Shown one piece after another: positions 1 through 9,700 of a stretch of DNA of 64,000 nt; positions within the stretch are counted from its first letter, which is position 1; each line of letters opens with the position of its first letter. The DNA is from Paludibacter sp. (GTDB lineage: Bacteria > Bacteroidota > Bacteroidia > Bacteroidales > Paludibacteraceae), in contig JAQUWU010000006.1 of NCBI GenBank assembly GCA_028692715.1, positions 96,074-160,073 on the forward strand, given 5' to 3'. The notes beneath the pieces are model-generated. The model saw only the letters and a list, made by a program, of their open reading frames with translations. It was not told the DNA's origin and made no database searches. The position numbers and the translations under genes are program-made.

Positions 1-2
1 TG

Positions 3-50
3 CAAAAATACCCTGAATGGCTGACAAATAATAAATTAATAAAAAAATAA
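3..50 (+). CDS. Possible C-terminal tail of a gene cut by the left edge
   Basis: The frame starting at base 3 is open to a TAA at 48-50 and would encode about fifteen residues ending in NNKLIKK. It sits 25 bases before the first PL1 start, as expected for the end of an upstream gene in the same operon. The fragment is too short to assign to a family, and it could be chance. Confidence 0.3.
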   Translation, partial: QKYPEWLTNNKLIKK

Positions 51-75
51 AATCTAACATATAAATTCAATTATC

Positions 76-1470
76 ATGAAAAAGTATTTTCTAATATCAC
101 TAGTCATTTTAATGACGGTATCAACATCCTGGTCACAACAACTAGCGTTCCCTACTGCCGAAGGTTATGGTAAATATACCGTTGGCGGCCGTGGCGGAGA
201 AGTTATTGAAGTAACCAATTTAAACGATAGTGGAGAAGGCAGTTTAAGAGCCGCCGTTGAAGCCAAAGGACCACGAACTGTAGTGTTTAGAGTGTCTGGT
301 ACTATCAATCTTGAAAAGTCATTATCAATTAAAAATCCATTTATAACCATTGCAGGTCAAACTGCACCAGGTGATGGGATTTGTATCAAAAAAAGTCCAT
401 TAGTAATTGGCACTGATAATGTGATTGTCAGGTATTTAAGAGTTCGACTGGGAAATGAATCGGGCGATGATGCCGATGCTGTATCGAGCCGGTTTACTAA
501 ACACATAATTTTAGACCATATTTCGGCAAGTTGGAGTGTGGATGAAACCATGTCAGTTTATCACAATGATAGTATAACTATTCAATGGTGTATCATTTCA
601 GAAAGCATGTTTAACTCAAACCATGTGAAGGGAGCTCACGGTTTTGGTGGCATCTGGGGATCGAATTATGGTACATATCACCACAATCTTATTGCTGATC
701 ACGGTAGCCGTAATCCTCGTATGGCTTCTGGTTCAGGTTTCATGGATTACAGAAATAATGTAATCTATAATTGGGGGTATAATAGCTGTTATGGAGGCGA
801 GAATCAACAAGTTGGCACTCCAAGGTTTAATTTTTCGAAATTCAATATTGTAGCCAATTATTACAAACCGGGACCTGCAACACAAACCGGAAATGTATCT
901 TATCGTATTTGCAACCCAGCCATGCGCAACAACGAAACTTCAGACTTTGGCAAATGGTATGTTGCTGAGAATGTAGTTGTAGGTAATGAAAAAGTTACTG
1001 CCGATAATTGGGATGGTGGCGTTCAACCTTCAGGAGGCGACAAAAATCTTCCTTTTGTAAAAATGGAAAAACCATGGGAAGCAATGCCTATCAACCAACA
1101 AACAGCCGAAAAAGCCTATGAATTAGTACTTCAAAATGCCGGAGCTACATTGCCAAAAAGAGATATTGTTGACACCCGTATTGTTAATGATGCTAGAACT
1201 GGGGTTGCTACTTTCGAAGGTGCTTCCTATAAAAAAACGAAAAAGGTTGCTGATGAATCTGTGAAAACAGGCATCATTGATTCTCAAAATGATGTTGGTG
1301 GTTGGCCGGAATTAAAAAGTATCCCTGCTCCCATTGATACCGATCACGATGGAATGCCTGATGCTTGGGAAAAAGCAAATAAACTTGACCCTAAAAATGC
1401 TGATGACAGAAATAAAATTGGAGTTGATGGGTACACTATGTTGGAAAAATACCTGAATAATATCAACTAA
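76..1470 (+). CDS. Polysaccharide lyase family 1 (pectate lyase-like), copy 1 of tandem trio
   Basis: Secreted right-handed beta-helix lyase predicted to cleave polygalacturonate by beta-elimination. Residues 1-20 are a signal peptide ending near SWSQQ. The PL1 hallmarks are visible: LDHISASWSVDE at 146-157, which carries the expected Ca2+-binding acids, and SRNPR at 211-215 followed by DYRNNVIYNW at 224-233, where the catalytic Arg should lie. The C-terminus (about 421-446) has a DTDHDGMPDAWE motif resembling a thrombospondin type-3 or EF-hand-like calcium-binding repeat, often found at the end of Bacteroidota PL1 enzymes. No type IX secretion tail is seen. It begins a head-to-tail array with gaps of 70, 12, 12 and 3 bases. 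Family assignment is firm; substrate specificity (pectate, pectin or rhamnogalacturonan) is inferred. Confidence 0.9.
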   Translation: MKKYFLISLVILMTVSTSWSQQLAFPTAEGYGKYTVGGRGGEVIEVTNLNDSGEGSLRAAVEAKGPRTVVFRVSGTINLEKSLSIKNPFITIAGQTAPGDGICIKKSPLVIGTDNVIVRYLRVRLGNESGDDADAVSSRFTKHIILDHISASWSVDETMSVYHNDSITIQWCIISESMFNSNHVKGAHGFGGIWGSNYGTYHHNLIADHGSRNPRMASGSGFMDYRNNVIYNWGYNSCYGGENQQVGTPRFNFSKFNIVANYYKPGPATQTGNVSYRICNPAMRNNETSDFGKWYVAENVVVGNEKVTADNWDGGVQPSGGDKNLPFVKMEKPWEAMPINQQTAEKAYELVLQNAGATLPKRDIVDTRIVNDARTGVATFEGASYKKTKKVADESVKTGIIDSQNDVGGWPELKSIPAPIDTDHDGMPDAWEKANKLDPKNADDRNKIGVDGYTMLEKYLNNIN

Positions 1471-1540
1471 TAAAAGCAACAATTTATTTCCTTTTAAAAT
1501 AAACTACAATCTAAATCTCACTAACTTTTAATTAAAAGAA

Positions 1541-2965
1541 ATGAAAAAATATATTTTATCACTTGGACTTTTAATGTTTTTTTCTACTTCATGGGCTCAA
1601 CAATTAGCATTCCCTACTGCCGAAGGTTATGGTAAATATACTGTTGGAGGACGAAATGGAATCGTATATGAAGTAACAAATCTCAATGATTCTGGCGAAG
1701 GTAGTCTTCGTGCCGCTGTTGAAGCCAAAGGATCAAGAACGGTTGTGTTTCGTGTTTCAGGGAATATTGAGCTCAGTAGCGATTTACGGATCAATAACCC
1801 TTATATTACTATTGCAGGTCAAACTGCACCGGGAGATGGTATTTGTATTAAAAAATACCCACTCATGATTAATGCCGATGAGGTAATCATTCGTTATATC
1901 AGGGTACGATTTGGTGACGAAGCTCTAAAGGATGCCGATGCCGTTTCAAGTAGGTTTGTAAAAAACCTCATATTAGATCATGTTTCTGCAAGTTGGAGTG
2001 TCGATGAGGTACTGTCTGTTTATCATGGCGAATACACTACAGTGCAATGGTGTTTAATTGCAGAAAGTATGTTCGATTCCAATCATCCTACAAAAGGGAA
2101 TCATGGATTTGGAGGTATTTGGGGATCTAATTATAGTACTTACCACCATAACCTGATTGCAAATAATTCCAACCGAAATATTCGCTTCGCCTCAGGATGT
2201 GGCAATACCGACTATCGTAATAACGTCATATACAATTGGGGTTTTGAGTCTGCTTACGGTGCGGAATCTATACAGAAGGGTAATGATAAATTCAATTTCT
2301 CCAATGTTAATATGGTGGCCAATTACTACAAACCAGGACCTGCAACTCAACCGGGAAGATTATCTCATCAAATTGCAGCGCCTTGGTCACGTAATGGCAA
2401 TAGTGATTATGGTAAATGGTATATCGCAGAGAATGTTATGGTTGGTAGTCAGGAAGTAACCAACGATAATTGGAAGGGAGTTGTTCCAGCTTTAACAGCT
2501 ATTCAAGGTGTTCAGGAAGCTAATCCATGTAACATAGAAGCAATTCCAAGCTTAAAACTTGATAAACCCTGGCCTGCAATGTCATTCAATCAACAAACTG
2601 CAGAACAAGCCTATGCTTCCGTACTCAACAATGTAGGAGCTAACTTACCTAAAAGAGATGCTGTTGACCTTCGTATTATCAACGAAACCCGAACCGGCAT
2701 TGCAACTTTTGAAGGCAAATCTTACGAAAAGTTTTACGAGGTTGCCGATAAATCTAAAAAATGTGGAATCATCGATTCTCAAAATGATGTTGGTGGCTGG
2801 CCTGAATTAAAAAGCACCCCCGCTCCCATTGATACCGACCATGATGGAATGCCTGATGCTTGGGAAAAAGCAAATAAACTTGACCCTAAAAATGCAGAGG
2901 ATAGAAATAAAGTGGGGAAAGATGGATACACCATGTTAGAAAAATACCTGAATAGTATAAATTAA
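1541..2965 (+). CDS. Polysaccharide lyase family 1 (pectate lyase-like), copy 2 of tandem trio
   Basis: Secreted PL1 paralogue of the preceding gene, 474 residues, with a signal peptide ending FSTSWAQQ. It keeps the acidic motif LDHVSASWSVDE and the helix motif DYRNNVIYNW, but the usual RNPR is RNIR, so the Pro next to the presumed catalytic Arg is replaced. The middle region carries an insertion relative to copy 1 around NWKGVVPALTAIQG. The C-terminal DTDHDGMPDAWE calcium-binding-like repeat is almost identical to copy 1. It most likely arose by tandem duplication and acts on the same class of homogalacturonan substrate, perhaps with altered product or methylation preference (inference). Confidence 0.9.
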   Translation: MKKYILSLGLLMFFSTSWAQQLAFPTAEGYGKYTVGGRNGIVYEVTNLNDSGEGSLRAAVEAKGSRTVVFRVSGNIELSSDLRINNPYITIAGQTAPGDGICIKKYPLMINADEVIIRYIRVRFGDEALKDADAVSSRFVKNLILDHVSASWSVDEVLSVYHGEYTTVQWCLIAESMFDSNHPTKGNHGFGGIWGSNYSTYHHNLIANNSNRNIRFASGCGNTDYRNNVIYNWGFESAYGAESIQKGNDKFNFSNVNMVANYYKPGPATQPGRLSHQIAAPWSRNGNSDYGKWYIAENVMVGSQEVTNDNWKGVVPALTAIQGVQEANPCNIEAIPSLKLDKPWPAMSFNQQTAEQAYASVLNNVGANLPKRDAVDLRIINETRTGIATFEGKSYEKFYEVADKSKKCGIIDSQNDVGGWPELKSTPAPIDTDHDGMPDAWEKANKLDPKNAEDRNKVGKDGYTMLEKYLNSIN

Positions 2966-2977
2966 ATACATTTTATT

Positions 2978-4294
2978 ATGAAAAAATACCTTATTATTTT
3001 ATTAGTTAGTTCATTGATTATAAGCACTTCATGGGCTCAACAACTTGCGTTCCCAACTGCAGAAGGATACGGAAAATACACCGTAGGAGGACGTGGTGGA
3101 GTAGTTTTAGAAGTTACCAATTTAAATGATAGCGGAGAAGGTAGCCTTCGCGCTGCATTGGAAACTAAAGGCCCACGAACTGTCGTATTTAGAGTCTCAG
3201 GAACGATTACAGGCAATTTTTCTATCAAAAACGACAGTATTACTATTGCCGGACAAACAGCACCCGGGGATGGTATATGTATTAAAGGAAACCTTTCTAC
3301 TGGGGCCAACAATATAATTATTAGGTATATTCGTGTAAGGTTTGACCCTTCCACAGGTGCAAATGACGGAATGGGTGGCAGGTATCATAAAAATATTATC
3401 TTCGATCATGTTTCAGTTAGTTGGAGTACCGATGAAACCTTGACACTCTACCATAATGAGAACACAACCGTTCAATGGAGCATTATTGCAGAAGCGTGCC
3501 CCAAAGGCACCACCAATGAACATCGATTTGGTGGTATATGGGGCAATAACTACGGCACATGGCATCATAATTTGATTGCACATAACGCTAGTCGAAACCC
3601 ACGCTGGGCTTCAGGTTGTGGATATAACGATTACAGAAACAATGTAATTTATAACTGGGAATATGCAAGTAGCTATGGTGGGGAAGCACGTCAGAAAGGT
3701 GACAGACGTACACCAAAAATTGAACATTCTACTATTAACATGATTGCCAATTATTATAAGCCGGGACCTGCTACTCAATCAAAAGTGAGGAGTTGCATTG
3801 TTGCTCCTTCAACGCGTAATGAAGATGCTGACGCCGGTCAATGGTGGGTTTCCGATAATTTTGTAGAGGAAAGCCCTGAGGTTACTGCTAATAACTTGTT
3901 GGGTGTAACAAAAACAAGTTCAGCATACAGACTCAACGAACCTTGGCAAGCAATGAAAATTAATCAGCAAACAGCTCAAGAAGCCTATCAATATGTTCTC
4001 GACCATGCAGGTTGTTCTTTACCTAATCGCGATAAAGTGGATATTGATATTATTAACGATGTACGTACAGGTACTGCTCAGTACGGTAAAAATGGCATTA
4101 TCAATAATCCTAGTGATGTTGGTGGTTGGCCTGAATTAAAAAGCATCCCCGCTCCTATTGATACGGACCATGATGGAATGCCAGATAGTTGGGAAAAAGC
4201 AAATAAACTTGATCCTAAAAATGCGGATGACAGAAACAAGATCGGCGCTGATGGATACACCATGCTGGAAAAATACCTGAATAGTATTAAATAA
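2978..4294 (+). CDS. Polysaccharide lyase family 1 (pectate lyase-like), copy 3 of tandem trio
   Basis: Third secreted PL1 paralogue, 438 residues, and the shortest of the trio. It begins with a signal peptide ending ISTSWAQQ. FDHVSVSWSTDE supplies the acidic calcium-site motif, and SRNPRWASGCGYNDYRNN supplies the catalytic Arg region. The segment between the helix and the calcium-like C-terminal repeat is shorter than in copies 1 and 2, because the conserved ATFEG segment after the RTGT motif is missing. It lies 12 bases after copy 2 and 12 bases before the GH140-like gene, so all are probably cotranscribed. Confidence 0.9.
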   Translation: MKKYLIILLVSSLIISTSWAQQLAFPTAEGYGKYTVGGRGGVVLEVTNLNDSGEGSLRAALETKGPRTVVFRVSGTITGNFSIKNDSITIAGQTAPGDGICIKGNLSTGANNIIIRYIRVRFDPSTGANDGMGGRYHKNIIFDHVSVSWSTDETLTLYHNENTTVQWSIIAEACPKGTTNEHRFGGIWGNNYGTWHHNLIAHNASRNPRWASGCGYNDYRNNVIYNWEYASSYGGEARQKGDRRTPKIEHSTINMIANYYKPGPATQSKVRSCIVAPSTRNEDADAGQWWVSDNFVEESPEVTANNLLGVTKTSSAYRLNEPWQAMKINQQTAQEAYQYVLDHAGCSLPNRDKVDIDIINDVRTGTAQYGKNGIINNPSDVGGWPELKSIPAPIDTDHDGMPDSWEKANKLDPKNADDRNKIGADGYTMLEKYLNSIK

Positions 4295-4306
4295 TAAAAA
4301 CAACAT

Positions 4307-5773
4307 ATGAAAAAAATTCTTGTATTATTTATTTTGGCATTTTTTATAAATACTTCTTTCAATTTGTTTGCTCAGGCACCCTGGGAACATGGCAAATTAG
4401 AAGTAGCTAAAAATAGTCATTTCATTCAACACGCCGATGGTACGCCTTTTCTATGGATAGGAGATACTGGCTGGGGAATGATGCAACAACTCACGCGTGA
4501 AGAAGTAGATCTTTACCTTGACAGTCGTCAAAAATTAGGATTTACTGTTATTCAGGCAGTGGCACATTGGTCTCCTCACGGTGGCGGAATGCAACGCAGT
4601 CCTGATAATGCAGCCAATGCCTATGGCTTTCGACCATTTACAGGTACCGAAGAAAAACCAAATACTGCTGAACCATTAGTAGTAAAAGGTGGAACACCTG
4701 ACAAACCAAATGATTATTGGGATCATGTAGATTACTGTATCAATGCCATTAAGAAACGAAATATGTACCTGGCATTATTGCCTTGTTGGGCGAGTCAGTT
4801 AATTTCAGGCAAGGGAGAATATACGGTAGAAGAGGCCAAAATTTATGGCGCATTTTTAGGAAATCGCTATAAAAATGAACCGAATATTATTTGGATGCTG
4901 GGCGGCGATACCAAAGCTCAATTTAAAGGCTTTGACAAAAACCAAAAGTATGCAGAATTTGATTTCAGATCAGTCTACCGTGCAATGGCAGAAGGAATTG
5001 TAAAAGGAGTAACGGGTCAAACTCCGGCCTGGAACCAATCAAGTCCTGCCTGGGATCAGGTTTTTATGACTTATCACCCCGATGGTGATGCCGATTTTAA
5101 CTCATCCAAATGGTTCCAACAAGATGCCTGGCTCGATGCCAATGGTATTGAAGTCTGGAAAGAAGTAAATGAAGTGTACCGAACTGTTTTAGACGATTAT
5201 CAACTAGGAGAACCGGTAAAACCAACACTTTTTCTGGAAGGTTCTTATGAATACGGAACCTACCGCCACGAATGTGGTTGGGTAACACCGGTTAGAGTGC
5301 GCCGTCAATTTTACCAAACTTTCTTTGCCGGTGGAGCCGGACATACCTATGGAGCCGGACCAATCTGGGCAATGCGTGGCGATGGTGGTGATTATAGCTG
5401 TGGATATACTTGGAAAGAAGCACTTAATTTCCCCGGAGCAAAACAGGTTGCTATTATAGGGAAAGATTTTTTATTAAAACACAATTGGTCGCAATGGATT
5501 CCAAACGGAAATGTGATTGCTGAAGTTGGTGAAGGTGATAATTTAAAAGTAGCTGTTACAACAGCTAATGGTGAAATGGCTCTGGTTTATTTTTCAGATA
5601 ATTCCAATACCAGTGTAAAAAACATCTTGAAAAAAGAGGCAGAAGCCTATTGGTTTTATCCACGTGATGGTGAAATTAAAAAAGCAGAAACTTTCAACGT
5701 AAACGAAAGTCGCAATATGGTTCCACCTGAAAAATGGGAGGACGCTGTATTAGTCCTTAAAATAAATAATTAA
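4307..5773 (+). CDS. GH140-like glycoside hydrolase (DUF4038), candidate apiosidase
   Basis: Exported protein of 488 residues with a signal peptide ending LFAQ. Residues 45-90 hold the DUF4038 signature (PFLWIGDTGWGMMQQLTREE...LGFTVIQAVAHW) that starts the TIM barrel of GH140, the family of enzymes that release apiose-linked side chains from rhamnogalacturonan-II. Candidate catalytic acids are Asp201 in MLGGD and Glu311 in LFLEGSYEYG, by comparison with the family layout. The last 90 residues look like the small C-terminal beta domain that usually follows (putative collagen-binding-like). Its place within a PL1 array fits pectin side-chain removal. Apiosidase activity is inferred from the family, since members outside the characterised RG-II loci are untested. 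Confidence 0.8.
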   Translation: MKKILVLFILAFFINTSFNLFAQAPWEHGKLEVAKNSHFIQHADGTPFLWIGDTGWGMMQQLTREEVDLYLDSRQKLGFTVIQAVAHWSPHGGGMQRSPDNAANAYGFRPFTGTEEKPNTAEPLVVKGGTPDKPNDYWDHVDYCINAIKKRNMYLALLPCWASQLISGKGEYTVEEAKIYGAFLGNRYKNEPNIIWMLGGDTKAQFKGFDKNQKYAEFDFRSVYRAMAEGIVKGVTGQTPAWNQSSPAWDQVFMTYHPDGDADFNSSKWFQQDAWLDANGIEVWKEVNEVYRTVLDDYQLGEPVKPTLFLEGSYEYGTYRHECGWVTPVRVRRQFYQTFFAGGAGHTYGAGPIWAMRGDGGDYSCGYTWKEALNFPGAKQVAIIGKDFLLKHNWSQWIPNGNVIAEVGEGDNLKVAVTTANGEMALVYFSDNSNTSVKNILKKEAEAYWFYPRDGEIKKAETFNVNESRNMVPPEKWEDAVLVLKINN

Positions 5774-5776
5774 AGA

Positions 5777-7900
5777 ATGAAAACAAATAATTCAAACAAA
5801 ATTAAATCGATACCTACCATGGAAAAGAAGGATATGTTGAAACAAATCTTCACAACCCTGATTTTTATACTATTCATTGGAGTATTCTCAGGGCAAGCGG
5901 CTAACTCACCACTTAAGGGAACTGCTGAAGCAAAAACTTTATTGAAGGATTTCCCTTTTCTGGGAAAACTTTTAACAACAGAAAAACCCTGGGAAATGCA
6001 GCCGCAAGTGCTTGCAAGTAGGGTATTCGACCGAATGCCCAACATTGCACAAGGCAATAAAGAATACCCACTTTTGTTTAGCGATCGTAGCGAAGAAAAC
6101 GGTTGGTCAGGCGAAAAAGTATTCAATTTAGTTGCCTATGAATCTGAATTCTATGCTTTTGATCGGGAATATCCTGTAATGAAGCTCCACATCGGGCGTC
6201 CGCTCTTGTTTGATGTACAACATGGACGAGTAGAGGCACTTTCCAAGGCTTCGAAATTAACTTCAAGATTTCCATATCTTGACCCGAAAGTGATACCAGC
6301 ATTTTTGCAAAAACTGGATAGCATCGTTGACCTATTAGCTCCGTACGGAGCAAGACGATTACCGGGTGATTCTTACCTGGCTTCAAATTATTTATTGCCC
6401 AATGGTATTCAAATGACAGTGACCAATTTAACCGGCTCAACCAATGGAACTCCGTATGTAGAAATTGAATTGAGACCGTGGGGTCCGGTGGAGAAATTAG
6501 CAGGCAGTCAAACGCTTGCTTTCCCGGAAGCCGAGGGTGCAGGTCGTTATGCTAAGGGTGGTAGAGATGGTAAAGTTTATGTTGTAACTTCGTTGGACGA
6601 TTACTTATCGGAAGGTCGCCCCGGCAGACCCGAAGGCACTTATGGTCAGGCAAGTGAATATGCCACCACATTGGGTAAAGGAAAATGGATTCCTTATGTT
6701 GATGGTTTAGGGAATGCACATCCTGATGAAGGCCGACCATTATTGCCTGGATTTCCTGCACTGCCTGCTGAAAAGTTAATTCACGGTACTTTGCGTGAAG
6801 CTGTGGAAGCTGTAGGCCCACGTTATATTGTTTTTGCTGTTTCAGGAACTATCAACCTGAAAGCGCCTCTTGAAATCAACAATCCATACATTACCATTGC
6901 CGGACAAACAGCTCCGGGAGAAGGAATTCAAATCAGAAATTTTGGAATTAAAGTGGAAACACACGATGTAATTCTGCGGTATTTACGCATTCGTGTAGGA
7001 GATATTAAAGGACCGGGGAATCTTAAAAGAGCTTTTGGAGAACAAACCCACGCTTTGGATTTGAACGCCATGAACATTATTGCCGACCATTGCGATATAG
7101 CTTATGCCTGCGATCAGGTTTTCAATACTTATGGCCAATTTCAACGGGAAGCAACTACTTTACAGTGGTCGTATATATATGGCGCACCCACAGCTTCAAC
7201 CCATGATAAAGGTGAACATTCAATGATTTCAGTCGGCGTTGGCTGGGGCTGGGTTTCATCGCATCATAACCTGTTGGCGCACGGTCGTGTACGAAATCCG
7301 CGTATTGATATGCTCACGTATGATTTCAGGAACAATGTTGTTTACAATTTTGTAGGTACGGGATATGGTTCAGAAAATGATTATCTGCGTCTGAATTATG
7401 TGGGTAATACGCTTAAAAAAGGACCCGATTCAAAGGGTAATCCAATGTATGCATGGAGTGAAGAAACTAAATATGCACAATGGTATGAACGAGACAATAA
7501 ATTGCCCGACGATTTTAAAAGTGTATTCGGAAAGTCGGATGTAGCAGTTATCAGCGCACCAATTCCTGCAATACCAGTGGTTACCCAGCCAGCTGACGAA
7601 GCTTATAAGTTGGTGATTGAAAATGGTGGTGCAACCAAACCGGTCAGAGATGCAATAACATCTTACGTGTCGCAAACGGTAAAAGATGGTACCGGTTTTA
7701 TCCCACATACTGCATCCGACTGGCCACTTGGCGGTTTTGCAAAGTATCCGAAAGCAAAGGCACAAGTCGACAAAAATGAAAATGGTATTCCTGACGATTG
7801 GGAAATAAGTCACGGACTTGACCTGAACAAAACAAAAGCAACCGGGCACGATTTGGATTCGAAATACGAGAATATTGAAGTTTATATGAATTCCATATAA
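5777..7900 (+). CDS. Large PL1-like lyase with N-terminal extension
   Basis: Predicted secreted protein of 707 residues, starting 3 bases after the GH140-like stop. Alternative starts are ATG at 5819 and 5834; the latter gives the cleanest signal peptide (MLKQIFTTLIFILFIGVFSG). Residues about 50-240 form an N-terminal region I cannot name. The PL1 helix begins near LAFPEAEGAGRYAKGGRDG (about 243), with an unusual insertion rich in Gly and Pro before TLREAVEAVGPRY. The usual DHxSASWSxDE motif is replaced by ADHCDIAYACDQ, so the calcium site is altered. VRNPRIDMLTYDFRNNVVYNF keeps the catalytic Arg region. The tail is DKNENGIPDDWE, a degenerate calcium-like repeat. It is probably a divergent pectin or rhamnogalacturonan lyase. 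Confidence 0.8.
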   Translation: MKTNNSNKIKSIPTMEKKDMLKQIFTTLIFILFIGVFSGQAANSPLKGTAEAKTLLKDFPFLGKLLTTEKPWEMQPQVLASRVFDRMPNIAQGNKEYPLLFSDRSEENGWSGEKVFNLVAYESEFYAFDREYPVMKLHIGRPLLFDVQHGRVEALSKASKLTSRFPYLDPKVIPAFLQKLDSIVDLLAPYGARRLPGDSYLASNYLLPNGIQMTVTNLTGSTNGTPYVEIELRPWGPVEKLAGSQTLAFPEAEGAGRYAKGGRDGKVYVVTSLDDYLSEGRPGRPEGTYGQASEYATTLGKGKWIPYVDGLGNAHPDEGRPLLPGFPALPAEKLIHGTLREAVEAVGPRYIVFAVSGTINLKAPLEINNPYITIAGQTAPGEGIQIRNFGIKVETHDVILRYLRIRVGDIKGPGNLKRAFGEQTHALDLNAMNIIADHCDIAYACDQVFNTYGQFQREATTLQWSYIYGAPTASTHDKGEHSMISVGVGWGWVSSHHNLLAHGRVRNPRIDMLTYDFRNNVVYNFVGTGYGSENDYLRLNYVGNTLKKGPDSKGNPMYAWSEETKYAQWYERDNKLPDDFKSVFGKSDVAVISAPIPAIPVVTQPADEAYKLVIENGGATKPVRDAITSYVSQTVKDGTGFIPHTASDWPLGGFAKYPKAKAQVDKNENGIPDDWEISHGLDLNKTKATGHDLDSKYENIEVYMNSI

Positions 7901-7998
7901 TATTAGTTGATAAGATACAGAAGATAAATACTTTATCAAATTGGACTTTTTAAAATAAAATACTTAATAACACTTAAATTAAAATTAACACGTATATC

Positions 7999-9612
7999 AT
8001 GATTTTTTTAAGACGAAACTTCATTTTATTTATACTAATGCTCTCAGCAATAGTATTACATGCACAAGAAAAAACGCCTAAATGGGGAATATTTGAATTA
8101 ACCCTGCAGGGCAATAGTTCGGGTAATCCGTTTATCGACACAAAATTATCGGCCGAATTCAAACACGGAAATAAAGTGTATCGCCCCGAAGGTTTTTACG
8201 ACGGGAACGGTGTATTTAAAATACGTTTTATGCCAAATGAAGAAGGCGTCTGGACTTATGTTACGAACAGTAACGACAAAAAACTCAACAATAAAAAAGG
8301 CAAATTCATTTGTACTGCAGCTTTACCTAATGTGCATGGACCGGTAAGGGTAAGTCACAAGTATCATTTTGCATACGAAGATAGTACAAACTATACCCCT
8401 TTTGGAACAACCATTTACGAATGGTCGTTTCGCGGAAAAGAAAACAGGGCACAAACTATCGAAACTTTGAAAACTTCGCCATTTAATAAAGTGCGTATGT
8501 TGGCTATTCCTCCGTACAAAAAAAATTACGTGGAAGGTCCTGACAAATTAACCTTATTCCCTTTTGTTGGTACTGATAAAACTAATTTTGATTTCACACG
8601 CTTTAATCCTGAGTATTTTAAAATTCTGGAAGAAGACATCAAAAGTCTGTCGGAAATTGGAATTGAAGCCGATTTCATTCTTTTTCGCCCTTACGATAAA
8701 GGCAAATGGGGATTTGATATGATGGCAGACTCCACAAATATTATGTATATAAAATATATGGTAGCCCGTTTTGCAGCTTATCATAACATTTGGTGGAGCA
8801 TGTGCAACGAGAACAGTTTTATCAAGCATTTAACCGACGAAGACTGGGATCGATATTTTCAGGCAGTACAAAAAGCCGATCCGTACAGTCATTTATTATC
8901 CATACACAATGCCGACCGTTTATACGATTATACCAAACCATGGGTTACACATGTAAGTTATCAATATTATAATGTGGTAAAAAGTCCCTGGGGCACATCA
9001 TTGTTGAGCGATATTTACAGAAAACCCATTGTTAATGATGAAATCAATTACGAAGGAAATAGTGGTAGTCGATGGGGGCAACTTACCGGCGAAGAAATGA
9101 CTTTCCGCTTTTGGAATGCCTATATCGGTTGTGGTTTTGCAACTCATGGCGAAACAACTCCCACCGGCTGGATAAGTGGTGGTGGCAAGTTGGAAGGAGA
9201 AAGTCCGGCAAGGATAGCCTTTCTGCGGAAAATATTAGAAGACGGCCCAAAAGGAGGACTGGAGCCAATAGATAAATATTATACTCCAAATTTTGCAGGA
9301 AAATACGGCGAATATTATCTGATTTATTTTGGTAAAGAAACGCCTACAGAGTGGAAATTTAAATTGCCAAAATCGATGTTAGCTACCGGCATGAAATTTA
9401 AAGTTGATGTGATTGACACCTGGAATATGACCATAACTCCGGTTGATAAATCTTTTGAAATACAGGCACTGGATAATTATTCATATATTGATAAACAAAA
9501 GCAAAGTATTACACTTTCAGGTAAACCGTATATGGCATTAAGAATAATAAAGATAGGTGATGAAACTGAAACTCAGAAAGCAAATAAAACTAAAATTAAT
9601 GAATTGGAATAG
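7999..9612 (+). CDS. DUF5060-type putative glycoside hydrolase
   Basis: Exported 537-residue protein with a signal peptide ending VLHAQ. Residues about 28-105 match the DUF5060 beta-sandwich pattern (KWGIFELTLQGN, then RPEGFYDGNGVFKIRFMPNEEGVWTY). A TIM-barrel-like region follows. IWWSMCNENS places a Glu at 271, and PIVNDEINYEG places Glu348/Glu352, a layout typical of retaining glycosidases. The final 90 residues are a beta domain resembling DUF5605. Related proteins are common in pectin and plant-polysaccharide loci of Bacteroidota, but the substrate is not known to me. Position between a PL1-like lyase and GH105 suggests a pectin side-chain sugar. Confidence 0.7.
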   Translation: MIFLRRNFILFILMLSAIVLHAQEKTPKWGIFELTLQGNSSGNPFIDTKLSAEFKHGNKVYRPEGFYDGNGVFKIRFMPNEEGVWTYVTNSNDKKLNNKKGKFICTAALPNVHGPVRVSHKYHFAYEDSTNYTPFGTTIYEWSFRGKENRAQTIETLKTSPFNKVRMLAIPPYKKNYVEGPDKLTLFPFVGTDKTNFDFTRFNPEYFKILEEDIKSLSEIGIEADFILFRPYDKGKWGFDMMADSTNIMYIKYMVARFAAYHNIWWSMCNENSFIKHLTDEDWDRYFQAVQKADPYSHLLSIHNADRLYDYTKPWVTHVSYQYYNVVKSPWGTSLLSDIYRKPIVNDEINYEGNSGSRWGQLTGEEMTFRFWNAYIGCGFATHGETTPTGWISGGGKLEGESPARIAFLRKILEDGPKGGLEPIDKYYTPNFAGKYGEYYLIYFGKETPTEWKFKLPKSMLATGMKFKVDVIDTWNMTITPVDKSFEIQALDNYSYIDKQKQSITLSGKPYMALRIIKIGDETETQKANKTKINELE

Positions 9613-9700
9613 AAATGTTTAGTAAAAACTATAAATAAAAATAGATATTACCCTTTTGAAATACATTAAAATTCAAACAAATAAAATCATAAAATCATTC

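Noticed and set aside
7907-7937. Terminator after the large PL1 gene
   Set aside because: Only a weak TTGATAA/TTATCAA pairing with a long loop is present, so I did not list it.
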